From Aliidongia sp035943795 (GTDB lineage Bacteria > Pseudomonadota > Alphaproteobacteria > ATCC43930 > CGMCC-115725), in the NCBI RefSeq assembly GCF_035943795.1, contig NZ_DASZBY010000017.1:1-64000 (forward strand): 64,000 bases of DNA, written 5' to 3'. Made by a program: the position numbers and the translations under genes. The notes beneath the pieces were generated by a model that did not search any database, was not told the origin of the DNA, and worked only from the letters and a program-made list of their open reading frames with translations. Shown here one piece after another: positions 8,346 through 15,878 of this stretch; the first letter of the stretch is position 1, and each line of letters starts with the position of its first letter.

Positions 8346-8836
8346 GATTCTCCTGAAGATGATTGGCTGTGAAGCCTGCTGCTGCCGCACCGTCGAGCGG
8401 GCGGCCGGGCAAACGTCGAGGAGATGGGCCGATCCCCTTCGGAAGGACCCGCGCTATCATCGGTTTGAAAATTCAGGGTATCGGGACGGATCGGGCAAGC
8501 CTCGACCTGGCGCGTCCGAGGTGATCGGGCGCCGCGTGCTCGTCGAATGTAGGGGCCTCTCTCCTGATCCGTGTCGGGCGGGTCAGCGCAAGATACGGCG
8601 GTGCTTCTCGATCGATCCGGTGGTTCGCGCGATGGAGACGCGTCGAGCGCGTCACATCCCAACCCCCAGCGGCAGGAGTTTCGGCGATATTTTTGAATTC
8701 GCCTAATGACAGGTTTTATTCAAAAATAAGACGCTTTCTGCCGATCTTCGTCCGCAGGCAGCTGGCGCAATCGACCGGCCGCAAAAAACCTCGGGAGGGG
8801 CAAGCAGTCGCGCTGCGAGCCGGCGGTGTCCGGGGC
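8346..8836. other. Gap of about 490 bp without a convincing gene
   Basis: Open frames of 100-120 codons exist on both strands, but they overlap each other and lack motifs, good ribosome binding sites and neighbours in the same operon. The stretch should hold the promoter of the nuclease gene and the end of the chemoreceptor transcript. No T-tailed hairpin, RNA gene or repeat was found. Confidence 0.4.
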
Positions 8837-10540
8837 TTATGCCGCCCTGACCGCCGCGACGAAGTTCGCGACGTCGCTCCGCATCCGCTCGGCCTGCTGC
8901 GACAGCTCGGTGGCAGCCCCCAGAACCTGATGCGCCGCAGCGCCGGTCTCGCCCGCCGCGGCCGAGACGCCGGCGATGTTCGATGCCACTTCCTGAGTGC
9001 CGACCGCGGCCTGCTGGACGTTCCGGGTGATCTCGCCGGTCGCGGCACCCTGTTCCTCGATGGCCGCGGCGATCGCCGTCGTCACCTGGCTGATTTCACC
9101 GATCACCAGAGCGATGCCGTCGATCTCGACGACGGTGCCGCTGGTCGCGTTCTGGATGCGAAGCACGTGGCTCTGGATTTCCTCCGTCGCCCGTCCGGTC
9201 TGACTGGCGAGGGCCTTCACCTCCGACGCAACGACCGCGAAGCCCTTGCCGGCTTCTCCGGCACGCGCCGCCTCGATCGTGGCATTGAGCGCCAGCAGGT
9301 TGGTCTGGCTGGCGATGCCCTCGATGAGCTTCACCACCTCGCCGATCCGCGCCGCGGCCTGGGTCAGGCCGTCGACGGAATGGCTGGCCTGGGTCGCCTG
9401 CCCGACGGCACGGCTGGCCACGGTGGACGATTGCGAGACCTGGCGGCTGATCTCGCCGATCGAAGCGGCCAGTTCCTCGGTCGCGGCGGCGACCGTCTGC
9501 ACATTGGCGGAGGTCTGCTCCACCGCGGCCGCGACGGCGGCACTCTGGTGCGACGTCTCTTCGGCCGTTCCCGACATCGACTGGGCGGCAGCGCGTAGTT
9601 CGGTCGACGAGGATGCGACCGCATCGACCACGCCCTTGACGCTCTGCTCGAACTCGTCGGCGAGGCGGTTCATCGCCGCCTTCTGGTCGGCCGCGGCCCG
9701 TTCCTTTGCGGCGACCTGCTCCGCCTCGAGCTCCCGGGTACGAACGAGGTTCTCCTTGAAGACCTGGGCGGTCTTGGCGATATCGCCGATCTCGTCGCCC
9801 CGCTGGGCACCATCGATCGCCACCGTCAGATCGCCTTCAGCCAGACGGCGCAGCACCGCCACGATCATGGCGATCGGCTTTGAGATGCCGTATTGCGAGA
9901 GGAAAAAGCCAAAGGCGCCGCCGAACGCGATACCGATGATGCTGCCGATGATCAGCATCGAGCGAAGCGAACCGTACAGCGCCTGGCTGGCCCGGGTCGT
10001 TTCGTCATTGCTCACGGCCGCGGCATCGGCAAAGGCCTTGACGGTCGCGATCAGCTTCTCCTGTTCCGCCCGGCTGCCCATGGCGGAGTTGAATATCGCC
10101 TTGCCGGCGTCGCTGGCAACTACGTCCTTGGCATTGGCGTCGACCGCCAGCAGCAGGCCGTCGAGCCCTTTCTGAAAGGTGCGATAGTCGGTGGAAATGT
10201 CGGCGAGCCGCTTCGCCTGCTCGGCATTCGCGGTCGTGGCAAGCTGGCTCGAACGCTGTTCGAACTGCGCCCGGCGCTCGACGATGAGTTGCTTGACCGC
10301 CTCGGCGGTGGCGGGCGATGGGTCGGCGGTCACGCGGAACTCGGCACGGCCGATCGCCAGGATGTCCTGGTTCATGCGGGCGGCCAGCAGCGCTTCGCCA
10401 CCGGTCTCGCTGATGTCATGAGCCGCCGTATTCAACTGCGACGCGGCGTCGATCGAAAGATAGCTGAGGAGGACGGTGATGCCGCTGATCAAGCCGACGA
10501 GAAGCAGCAGTTTGGTCCTGATCCGAAAGCTGCTCAGCAT
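8837..10540 (-). CDS. Methyl-accepting chemotaxis protein (membrane)
   Basis: A 567-residue transducer. TM1 is near residues 8-28 and TM2 near 190-213 (MLIIGSIIGIAFGGAFGFFL). They enclose a roughly 160-residue helical periplasmic sensor of four-helix-bundle type. HAMP covers about 214-270, followed by a signalling domain with the hairpin tip GIASQTNLLALNATIEAARA. The C-terminus has no NWETF-like CheR/CheB tether. The start at 10540 is preferred over an ATG two codons upstream because GGAG then lies 7 nt away instead of 1. It stands alone, about 2.3 kb from the che operon. The ligand is unknown. Confidence 0.95.
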   Translation of the reverse strand: MLSSFRIRTKLLLLVGLISGITVLLSYLSIDAASQLNTAAHDISETGGEALLAARMNQDILAIGRAEFRVTADPSPATAEAVKQLIVERRAQFEQRSSQLATTANAEQAKRLADISTDYRTFQKGLDGLLLAVDANAKDVVASDAGKAIFNSAMGSRAEQEKLIATVKAFADAAAVSNDETTRASQALYGSLRSMLIIGSIIGIAFGGAFGFFLSQYGISKPIAMIVAVLRRLAEGDLTVAIDGAQRGDEIGDIAKTAQVFKENLVRTRELEAEQVAAKERAAADQKAAMNRLADEFEQSVKGVVDAVASSSTELRAAAQSMSGTAEETSHQSAAVAAAVEQTSANVQTVAAATEELAASIGEISRQVSQSSTVASRAVGQATQASHSVDGLTQAAARIGEVVKLIEGIASQTNLLALNATIEAARAGEAGKGFAVVASEVKALASQTGRATEEIQSHVLRIQNATSGTVVEIDGIALVIGEISQVTTAIAAAIEEQGAATGEITRNVQQAAVGTQEVASNIAGVSAAAGETGAAAHQVLGAATELSQQAERMRSDVANFVAAVRAA

Positions 10541-10691
10541 TTCCATTCTCCGGAATGTAAGGTGGGAAATGTCCGATCATGAAGACGGCGCCATTCTCCG
10601 ACTTTCTTGCGCTCCTATCGTTAGACGGTTTCTGGTGAAGAAATCGTCACGGATGGAGCAGGTGCTGCGAATTCGATTCTCGCCTAGGCCC

Positions 10692-11609
10692 TCACGCATC
10701 CGGATCGCTCGGGTCGGGATCGCCCGCCGCCTGGCCCTCGGCATCGAGCCAGTCGCACAGTGCACGCACGGCGACGGTGCCGGCACGTGCGTGCGGCGTG
10801 ACATGCCAATAGCCGCGCGCCTCGAGCTTCGGACCGTCGAGCGGGGCCACCAGCCGGCCGGATGCCAATTCATCTGCCAGAATCGGCAAGGGGCCGAGGG
10901 CCACGCCCAGCCCATCCGCCGCCGCCTGCAGGGTCAGATAGAAATGATCGAAGCGCTGTTGTCCCGCGACGGCCAGGTCACTCTGCCCGGCGGCGGTCAG
11001 CCAGCGCCGCCAGGCGCCGGGCCGCGTGTCGGCATGGAGCAGCGTATGACCGGCGAGATCGGCGGCCTGCCTGACCGGTTGGCGGGCCGCCAGCGCCGGG
11101 CTCATCACCGGCACCTCCCATTCGGCCAGGAACGGTGCCGCCGCGCAGTCCGGCCAGATGTCCGGGCCGCGCCGGATCGCGACGTCGAACGGCTCGCGCA
11201 CCTCGTCCAGCGGACGGTCAGAAGTCACCAGGCGCAGCGCCACGTCGGGATGACGCTGCTGAAATCCCGCAAGCCGCGGCAATAGCCAGCGCATGCTGAA
11301 GGTCGGCAGGGCATTCACCGTCAGGCTCTTGACCGTGCCGGCCTCGGTCAGCCGCCGTGTCGCCTCGGCCATGCCGTCGAAGGCGCGGCTCATCGCCTCC
11401 AGATAATCGCGGCCGCCGGACGTCAGCCGGACCCGGCGTCCGATCCGGTCGAACAGCGGCAGTCCCAGCCATTCCTCGAGTGCGGCGACCTGCCGGCTGA
11501 TCGCACCATGGGTCACCAGCAACTCTTCGGCGCCAGCAGTGAAACTGCCCCGGCGGGCGGCAGCTTCGAAAGCGCGAAGCGAACTCAGAGGCGGCAGGCG
11601 ACGGCGCAT
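10692..11609 (-). CDS. LysR-family regulator, GcvA-like
   Basis: A 305-residue LTTR. The N-terminal winged helix-turn-helix is clear: LPPLSSLRAFEAAARRGSF and THGAISRQVAALEEWLGLPLFDR are the canonical recognition region and dimer linker of the GcvA/AmpR-like subgroup. An effector-binding domain spans about 90-300. The C-terminus is Asp/Pro-rich. It is divergent from the chromate-transporter pair, with 76 bp between starts, so it may control that pair. GcvA-type regulators have many targets and the effector is unknown. Confidence 0.9.
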   Translation of the reverse strand: MRRRLPPLSSLRAFEAAARRGSFTAGAEELLVTHGAISRQVAALEEWLGLPLFDRIGRRVRLTSGGRDYLEAMSRAFDGMAEATRRLTEAGTVKSLTVNALPTFSMRWLLPRLAGFQQRHPDVALRLVTSDRPLDEVREPFDVAIRRGPDIWPDCAAAPFLAEWEVPVMSPALAARQPVRQAADLAGHTLLHADTRPGAWRRWLTAAGQSDLAVAGQQRFDHFYLTLQAAADGLGVALGPLPILADELASGRLVAPLDGPKLEARGYWHVTPHARAGTVAVRALCDWLDAEGQAAGDPDPSDPDA

Positions 11610-11685
11610 CCATGTGACTTTCTCTCACGAAGAGCGCGATGATAACTCGTTTGTGCCGCCGGGGCACCCGGTTCAGGATGGCCAC

Positions 11686-12255
11686 ATGACGGGCGCGCCG
11701 ATGACCGAAAACCAGACTGTTGCGGACGAGGTCACGGCGCGCGACCTGTTTCTCGGCTTTCTGAAGGTGGGTACCCAGGGCTTTGGCGGCGTGCTGCCCT
11801 GGGCCCGCCGGATGATCGTCGAGGAGCGGCACTGGCTCAGCGAGGTCGACTTCACCGACCTGCTGAGCCTGTGCCAGCTCCTGCCCGGTCCCAACATCGT
11901 CAACGTCTCCGTTGCGATCGGCAACCGCTTCGCCGGGCCGTTGGGCGCGCTCGCGGCCGTGACCGGCCTGATGGCCGCCCCCTTCGCCATCGTGCTGGCA
12001 CTCGGCATGCTCTATGCCGCCTATGGCACCAGCGAGGCGTTGGGCAGCGTGTTCCGCGACCTGGGCGCCGCCGCCGCCGGCCTCGTGCTGGCGACCGCGT
12101 GGAAAGTCGCCAAGCCCTATGTGCGGCGGCCGGAAGCGATGATCGTAGCCGCGCTCGCCTTCGTGGCCGTCGTGATCTTCAGTTGGCCGCTGCTCTATGT
12201 CGTGCTCGTGCTGGCCCCGCTCAGCGTCGCCTGGGCCTGGAGGCTGGCGCGATGA
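11686..12255 (+). CDS. Chromate transporter family protein, first half
   Basis: An integral membrane protein of about 189 residues, one of two short CHR-domain proteins. LFLGFLKVGTQGFGG at the N-terminus and the LCQLLPGPNIVNV motif are the family signatures (the latter is the P-G-P core). About five or six hydrophobic segments follow. Short-chain ChrA proteins act as pairs and export chromate or an unknown anion using sulfate-like chemistry. The start at 11686 is supported by AGGA upstream; ATG 11701 is an alternative. The stop overlaps the next gene by 4 nt (ATGA). It is divergent from the LysR gene. Confidence 0.88.
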   Translation: MTGAPMTENQTVADEVTARDLFLGFLKVGTQGFGGVLPWARRMIVEERHWLSEVDFTDLLSLCQLLPGPNIVNVSVAIGNRFAGPLGALAAVTGLMAAPFAIVLALGMLYAAYGTSEALGSVFRDLGAAAAGLVLATAWKVAKPYVRRPEAMIVAALAFVAVVIFSWPLLYVVLVLAPLSVAWAWRLAR

Positions 12256-12779
12256 AGCCGGACGTGCTGGGCGTTCTCATGCGCCATTTCGTGCTGCTGT
12301 CGCTCGTCGCGATCGGCGGCGCCAACGCCGTCGTGCCCGAGATGCATCGCCTGGCGGTCGAGGTCGAGCATTGGATGACCGATCGGCAATTCGCCGAACT
12401 GTTCGCACTCGCCAACGCGGCGCCGGGTCCGAACGTGCTGATGGTCTGCCTGATCGGCTTCCAGGCTGCCGGCATCGCCGGCGCCGTGGTCGCCACACTC
12501 GCGATGTGCGGCCCGTCGTGCCTGCTGACCTATTTCGCCGTACGGCGCTGGGAAAAAAGCAGGAACGAGCGGTTGAAGAAGATCGTCCAGCGCGGCCTGG
12601 CGCCGGTTACGATCGGACTGATCGCCGCCAGCGCGTTCCTGCTGGCGCGCGCCGCAGTCCATGATTGGCTGGGCGCGGCGCTTACCGCCGGCACCTTCGT
12701 GCTGATGACCGCGACCAGATACAACCCGCTCTGGCTGTTCGGCGTCGCGGCGGTTCTGGGTTTGCTGGGGATTTCGTAA
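12252..12779 (+). CDS. Chromate transporter family protein, second half
   Basis: A 175-residue membrane protein homologous to its upstream partner. The same signatures recur: FVLLSLVAIGGANAVVPEMH and LANAAPGPNVLMV. Hydrophobic segments continue to the C-terminus. It starts inside the stop of the first half (ATGA), so the two are translated together and probably form a heterodimer equal to one long-chain ChrA. Substrate specificity cannot be read from sequence; many CHR pairs outside resistance islands have no proven link to chromate. A palindromic element follows at 12791. Confidence 0.88.
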   Translation: MKPDVLGVLMRHFVLLSLVAIGGANAVVPEMHRLAVEVEHWMTDRQFAELFALANAAPGPNVLMVCLIGFQAAGIAGAVVATLAMCGPSCLLTYFAVRRWEKSRNERLKKIVQRGLAPVTIGLIAASAFLLARAAVHDWLGAALTAGTFVLMTATRYNPLWLFGVAAVLGLLGIS

Positions 12780-12790
12780 GCGGTCGTTCC

Positions 12791-12820
12791 GACCGTCATT
12801 CGCAGAGGGGAATGACGGTC
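12791..12820. repeat. Intergenic palindrome, possible terminator
   Basis: GACCGTCATTC and GAATGACGGTC form an 11-bp perfect stem around GCAGAGGG. It sits between the converging chromate-transporter and cheR genes. There is no T-tract, but the GTCATTC/GAATGAC arms recur at 25277-25308, which points to a dispersed repeat used as a transcript end. Confidence 0.65.
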
Positions 12821-12842
12821 GAGAAAGCCGAAGGGCGGCGCC

Positions 12843-13685
12843 CTACAGGCCCGCGACCCGGGCCGCTGCAGCCGGGTTGGCGTGATGATAGATGCCGCGG
12901 TGGTTGGCCATCGGCTGGAACTTGTCGGTGATGCCGACGACGGTCTCCGCCCCGCCCAGATACAGGAACCCATCCGGCGCCAGTTGCTTGGCCATCCGCT
13001 CCAGCACCATCTGCTTCGTCGGTTGATCGAAATAGATCAGCACGTTGCGGCAGAAGATGATGTCGAACTGACCCAGCCCGGACAGTTCGTCGAGCAGGTT
13101 GAACGGCCGATAGCGCACCATCTCGCGCACGGCGCTGTCGATCTGCCAGCGGTCGCCCGCCTGCTTGAAATATTTCACCAGCAGCTGGATCGGCAGGCCG
13201 CGCTGCACTTCGAACTGGGAATAGAGCCCGGCCTGTGCCTTGGCCAGGATCTCGGTCGAGAGATCGGTCGCCAGGATATCGAGGTTCCAGCCGATCAGCC
13301 TCTGGCGCTCTTCCTTCATGATCATGCCGAGCGTGTAGGGCTCCTGCCCGCTCGAGCAGGCGGCCGACCAGATCTTGATGCTGCGGGCCGCCGTACGGTT
13401 CTGCAGCAGATAGGGCAGCACGACTTGCTTGAACTGGTCGAACGGCTTGATGTCGCGGAAGAAGAAGCTCTCGTTCGTGGTCATCGCTTCGACCACGTCG
13501 CGCACCAGACCGGCCTCCGATCGGGTCCGCAGCCGCATCACCAGCTCATCGAGGCTCTTCAGGTTCCATTTGCGCGCCACCGGCAGCAGGCGGCTTTCGA
13601 GCAGATAGGCCTTGTCCTTGGTCAGGGTCAGGCCGGACCGATCCTTGATGAGCTTCGACAGCAGATTGAAATCATCAATGTTCAT
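12843..13685 (-). CDS. cheR: Chemotaxis protein methyltransferase CheR
   Basis: A 280-residue SAM-dependent enzyme that methylates glutamates of chemoreceptors. An N-terminal helical domain (residues 1-75) precedes the methyltransferase domain with the SAM-binding motif IKIWSAACSSGQEPYTLGM and the FDIIFCRNVLIYFD motif. The ATG at 13685 overlaps the cheB stop by 4 nt, fixing the start despite a longer open frame. It is the last gene of the chpT/che cluster. No TPR or pentapeptide-binding extension is present. The CheR beta-subdomain looks short. Confidence 0.96.
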   Translation of the reverse strand: MNIDDFNLLSKLIKDRSGLTLTKDKAYLLESRLLPVARKWNLKSLDELVMRLRTRSEAGLVRDVVEAMTTNESFFFRDIKPFDQFKQVVLPYLLQNRTAARSIKIWSAACSSGQEPYTLGMIMKEERQRLIGWNLDILATDLSTEILAKAQAGLYSQFEVQRGLPIQLLVKYFKQAGDRWQIDSAVREMVRYRPFNLLDELSGLGQFDIIFCRNVLIYFDQPTKQMVLERMAKQLAPDGFLYLGGAETVVGITDKFQPMANHRGIYHHANPAAAARVAGL

Positions 13686-14974
13686 GACGCTGCCCTCGTC
13701 GCCACCTTGCGGATGTACGGAGCGATCTCGGCAAGCGGCAGAACCGCGCTGCAGAGTCCTGCCGTCGCCACCGCACCGGGCATGCCCCAAACCACGCTCG
13801 TCGCCTCGTCTTGCGCGATGACCGAGCCACCTGCCGCCACGACCGCCTCGCCGCCTCGTAAACCATCCTGTCCCATGCCGGTCAGAATGACAGTGAAAAT
13901 GCGCCGGGCATAGAGCTTGATCAGGCTGCGCAGCATTGGATCGACCGACGGGCGGCAATAATTTTCCGGCGGGGTCTTCAGCAGCTTCACGACCTTCTGG
14001 GCGCCCTGCGCCTCGATGGTCATATGGAACTCGCCCGGCGCCACATAGACGTGGCCGCCCTGCAGCACCATGCCCTCGGCTGCCTCATGGGTCGGAATGC
14101 CGCTCGCCCGCTCGATATGCTCGGCGAGGATCGTCGTGAAGGTCGCCGGCATGTGCTGTGTGATGACGATCGGCTGCGCCAGGCCCGGCTTCAGGGCCGA
14201 CAGCACGGCGAACAAGGCCTGCGGGCCGCCGGTCGACGAACCGATCGCGATGATCTCTGGAATTTCCGTGGGCGCCGCCCGGAACGACAGGGGCGCCTTG
14301 ACGCCGGGCGCCGACGCGGGACGGGCGGCACCGATCGGCGCCGGAGCGCCGACCGGACGGGCGATCGCAGGCGCCGCCGGCGCATGGCCGGGCATCGTCG
14401 GGGCGCCGAACGGACGGGGTGCCGGGCCCGGCGGCGTCGGCGTGGCCGAAGCCGCGGCGGACGAGAGATTGGAATGCGGAACGGCGATGCCGGCGGCCCG
14501 GCGACGGGCGGCGCCCAGTGCCTTTACCTTGGCCGCAAGCTCGGTCTTGAATTCGGCCGCGGCATTGAGCGCCATCGACGTGGTCGGCTTGGCCAGATAG
14601 TCGGCGGCGCCCGCGGCGAGCGCCTTCATGCTGATCTCGGCGTTCCGCCGGGTCAGGGTCGACGCCATGACGACCTGCAGGTCGGGCTGCGCGGCGATCA
14701 TCTTGGGCAAGGCCGTCAGCCCGTCCATGACCGGCATCTCGATGTCGAGGATACAGACCTCGATCGGGTGGCGGCTGAGCGCATTCAGCGCCATCTGGCC
14801 GTTCGACACGGTCGTGACGACGTGGATCTCGGGATCGGTCTCGAGATTGCGCGAGATCAGCCCGCGGATCACGGCACTGTCGTCGCAGACCATGACCCGA
14901 TAGGGCCCGCCGCCCTGGTCGGCGACCGGTCCCGCAGGGGGGCTTCCAGGCAAGGGCGACCTGCCGTCTGTCAC
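13682..14974 (-). CDS. cheB: Chemotaxis methylesterase/deamidase CheB
   Basis: A 430-residue response-regulator enzyme that removes receptor methyl groups. The receiver (about 25-145) has VCDDSAVIRG and the phospho-acceptor Asp in CILDIEMPVMDG. A Pro/Ala-rich linker of about 75 residues follows. The methylesterase domain shows the catalytic triad motifs: Ser in IAIGSSTGG, His in ITQHMPATFT and Asp in TGMGQDGLRGG. The GTG at 14974 overlaps the cheY stop (GTGA), so translation is coupled. A shorter ATG start exists just before VCDD. The stop overlaps cheR (ATGA). Confidence 0.96.
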   Translation of the reverse strand: MTDGRSPLPGSPPAGPVADQGGGPYRVMVCDDSAVIRGLISRNLETDPEIHVVTTVSNGQMALNALSRHPIEVCILDIEMPVMDGLTALPKMIAAQPDLQVVMASTLTRRNAEISMKALAAGAADYLAKPTTSMALNAAAEFKTELAAKVKALGAARRRAAGIAVPHSNLSSAAASATPTPPGPAPRPFGAPTMPGHAPAAPAIARPVGAPAPIGAARPASAPGVKAPLSFRAAPTEIPEIIAIGSSTGGPQALFAVLSALKPGLAQPIVITQHMPATFTTILAEHIERASGIPTHEAAEGMVLQGGHVYVAPGEFHMTIEAQGAQKVVKLLKTPPENYCRPSVDPMLRSLIKLYARRIFTVILTGMGQDGLRGGEAVVAAGGSVIAQDEATSVVWGMPGAVATAGLCSAVLPLAEIAPYIRKVATRAAS

Positions 14975-15336
14975 AACAGCCCGACTTGCGCGAACTTGGC
15001 GTGGATGATGTCGCTGTCGAACGGCTTCATGATGTACTCGTTCGCCCCCGCGCCGATCGCCGCCTGAATATGCGCGATGTCGTTCTCGGTCGTGCAGAAC
15101 ACGACGATGGGGGTCTCGCCGCCCTGCGCCTGCCGCAATTCGATCAGGAACTCCAGGCCGTTCATCACCGGCATGTTCCAGTCGAGCAGGACCACGTCCG
15201 GCATGCGGCGCAGGCACGCCTCGAGGGCCAGCTTGCCGTCGGCGGCTTCCTCGATCTCGAAGTCGAGATCCTCCAGAATGCGCCGCGCGACTTTTCTAAC
15301 AACCCGGGAATCGTCCACGATCAGGCAGAACTTCAT
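14971..15336 (-). CDS. cheY: Chemotaxis response regulator CheY
   Basis: A 121-residue single receiver. The acidic pair is VDDS at the N-terminus, the phospho-acceptor Asp is in VVLLDWNMPVMNG, Thr in VVFCTTEN, and Lys in YIMKPFD. The DWNMP pattern is typical of flagellar-switch CheY proteins. It takes phosphate from CheA and binds FliM. The ATG at 15336 lies 7 nt after GGAG; the upstream in-frame TTG would be a poor start. It is 44 bp downstream of cheW and overlaps cheB. Confidence 0.96.
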   Translation of the reverse strand: MKFCLIVDDSRVVRKVARRILEDLDFEIEEAADGKLALEACLRRMPDVVLLDWNMPVMNGLEFLIELRQAQGGETPIVVFCTTENDIAHIQAAIGAGANEYIMKPFDSDIIHAKFAQVGLL

Positions 15337-15380
15337 GACCAAACTCCAAGCGCCGAAGCGTGTAAGACCGACCGGCGTTG

Positions 15381-15878
15381 CTAGGCTGCGTCGACGCTGG
15401 TCGCAAAGTCCAGCAGACGCGCAACATCCAGAATGATCAGGAGATTACCATCGAGCCGGTGGATACCGTTCGAAACATCGCGCCATGCCGAATCCAGGGT
15501 AGCGGGGTTCCGCTCGTAAGTCCCGCTCGTCAGGCTCAACACCTCGCCGACATTGTCGACCAGAAGACTATACTGCTCGCCGCCCTGATCGACCACTACG
15601 CTCATGCTCTCCTTGCCCTCGGCATTCTTGGGCAGCTTGAGCCGTGTGCGCACGTCGATCGCGGTCACGATGCGGCCGCGCAGGTTGAGCGAGCCGGCGA
15701 CCTCGGGCGGCGCCAGGGGAATGCGGGTGATCCGTTGCGGGCCCAGCACGTCCTGCACCTGCAGCACGGGGATGCCGAACATCTGGCCTGCGATGAAGAT
15801 CGAGACATAGTCGTGGGATTGTCCGTCGCCCAGCGCCTGGACCTGGCGCGACTGCGTACCGGCGGGAACGATGCTCAT
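15381..15878 (-). CDS. cheW: Chemotaxis coupling protein CheW
   Basis: A 165-residue protein with a single CheW SH3-like domain from about residue 22 to 160. Signatures include FIAGQMFGIPVLQVQDVLG, the LAPPEVAGSLNLRGRIVTAI block that contacts receptors, and VDNVGEVLSL. It links chemoreceptors to CheA in the polar array. The ATG overlaps the cheA TGA (ATGA), so the two are translationally coupled and made in similar amounts. Confidence 0.96.
   Translation of the reverse strand: MSIVPAGTQSRQVQALGDGQSHDYVSIFIAGQMFGIPVLQVQDVLGPQRITRIPLAPPEVAGSLNLRGRIVTAIDVRTRLKLPKNAEGKESMSVVVDQGGEQYSLLVDNVGEVLSLTSGTYERNPATLDSAWRDVSNGIHRLDGNLLIILDVARLLDFATSVDAA

Noticed and set aside
8344..8706. Overlapping frames of 100-120 codons on both strands before the chemoreceptor
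   Set aside because: They mutually overlap and have no motifs, binding sites or neighbours of their own.
11686..12779. Frameshifted single long-chain ChrA gene
   Set aside because: The two halves each have full N-terminal signatures and a clean ATGA junction, as in genuine short-chain pairs, so it is not a broken gene.
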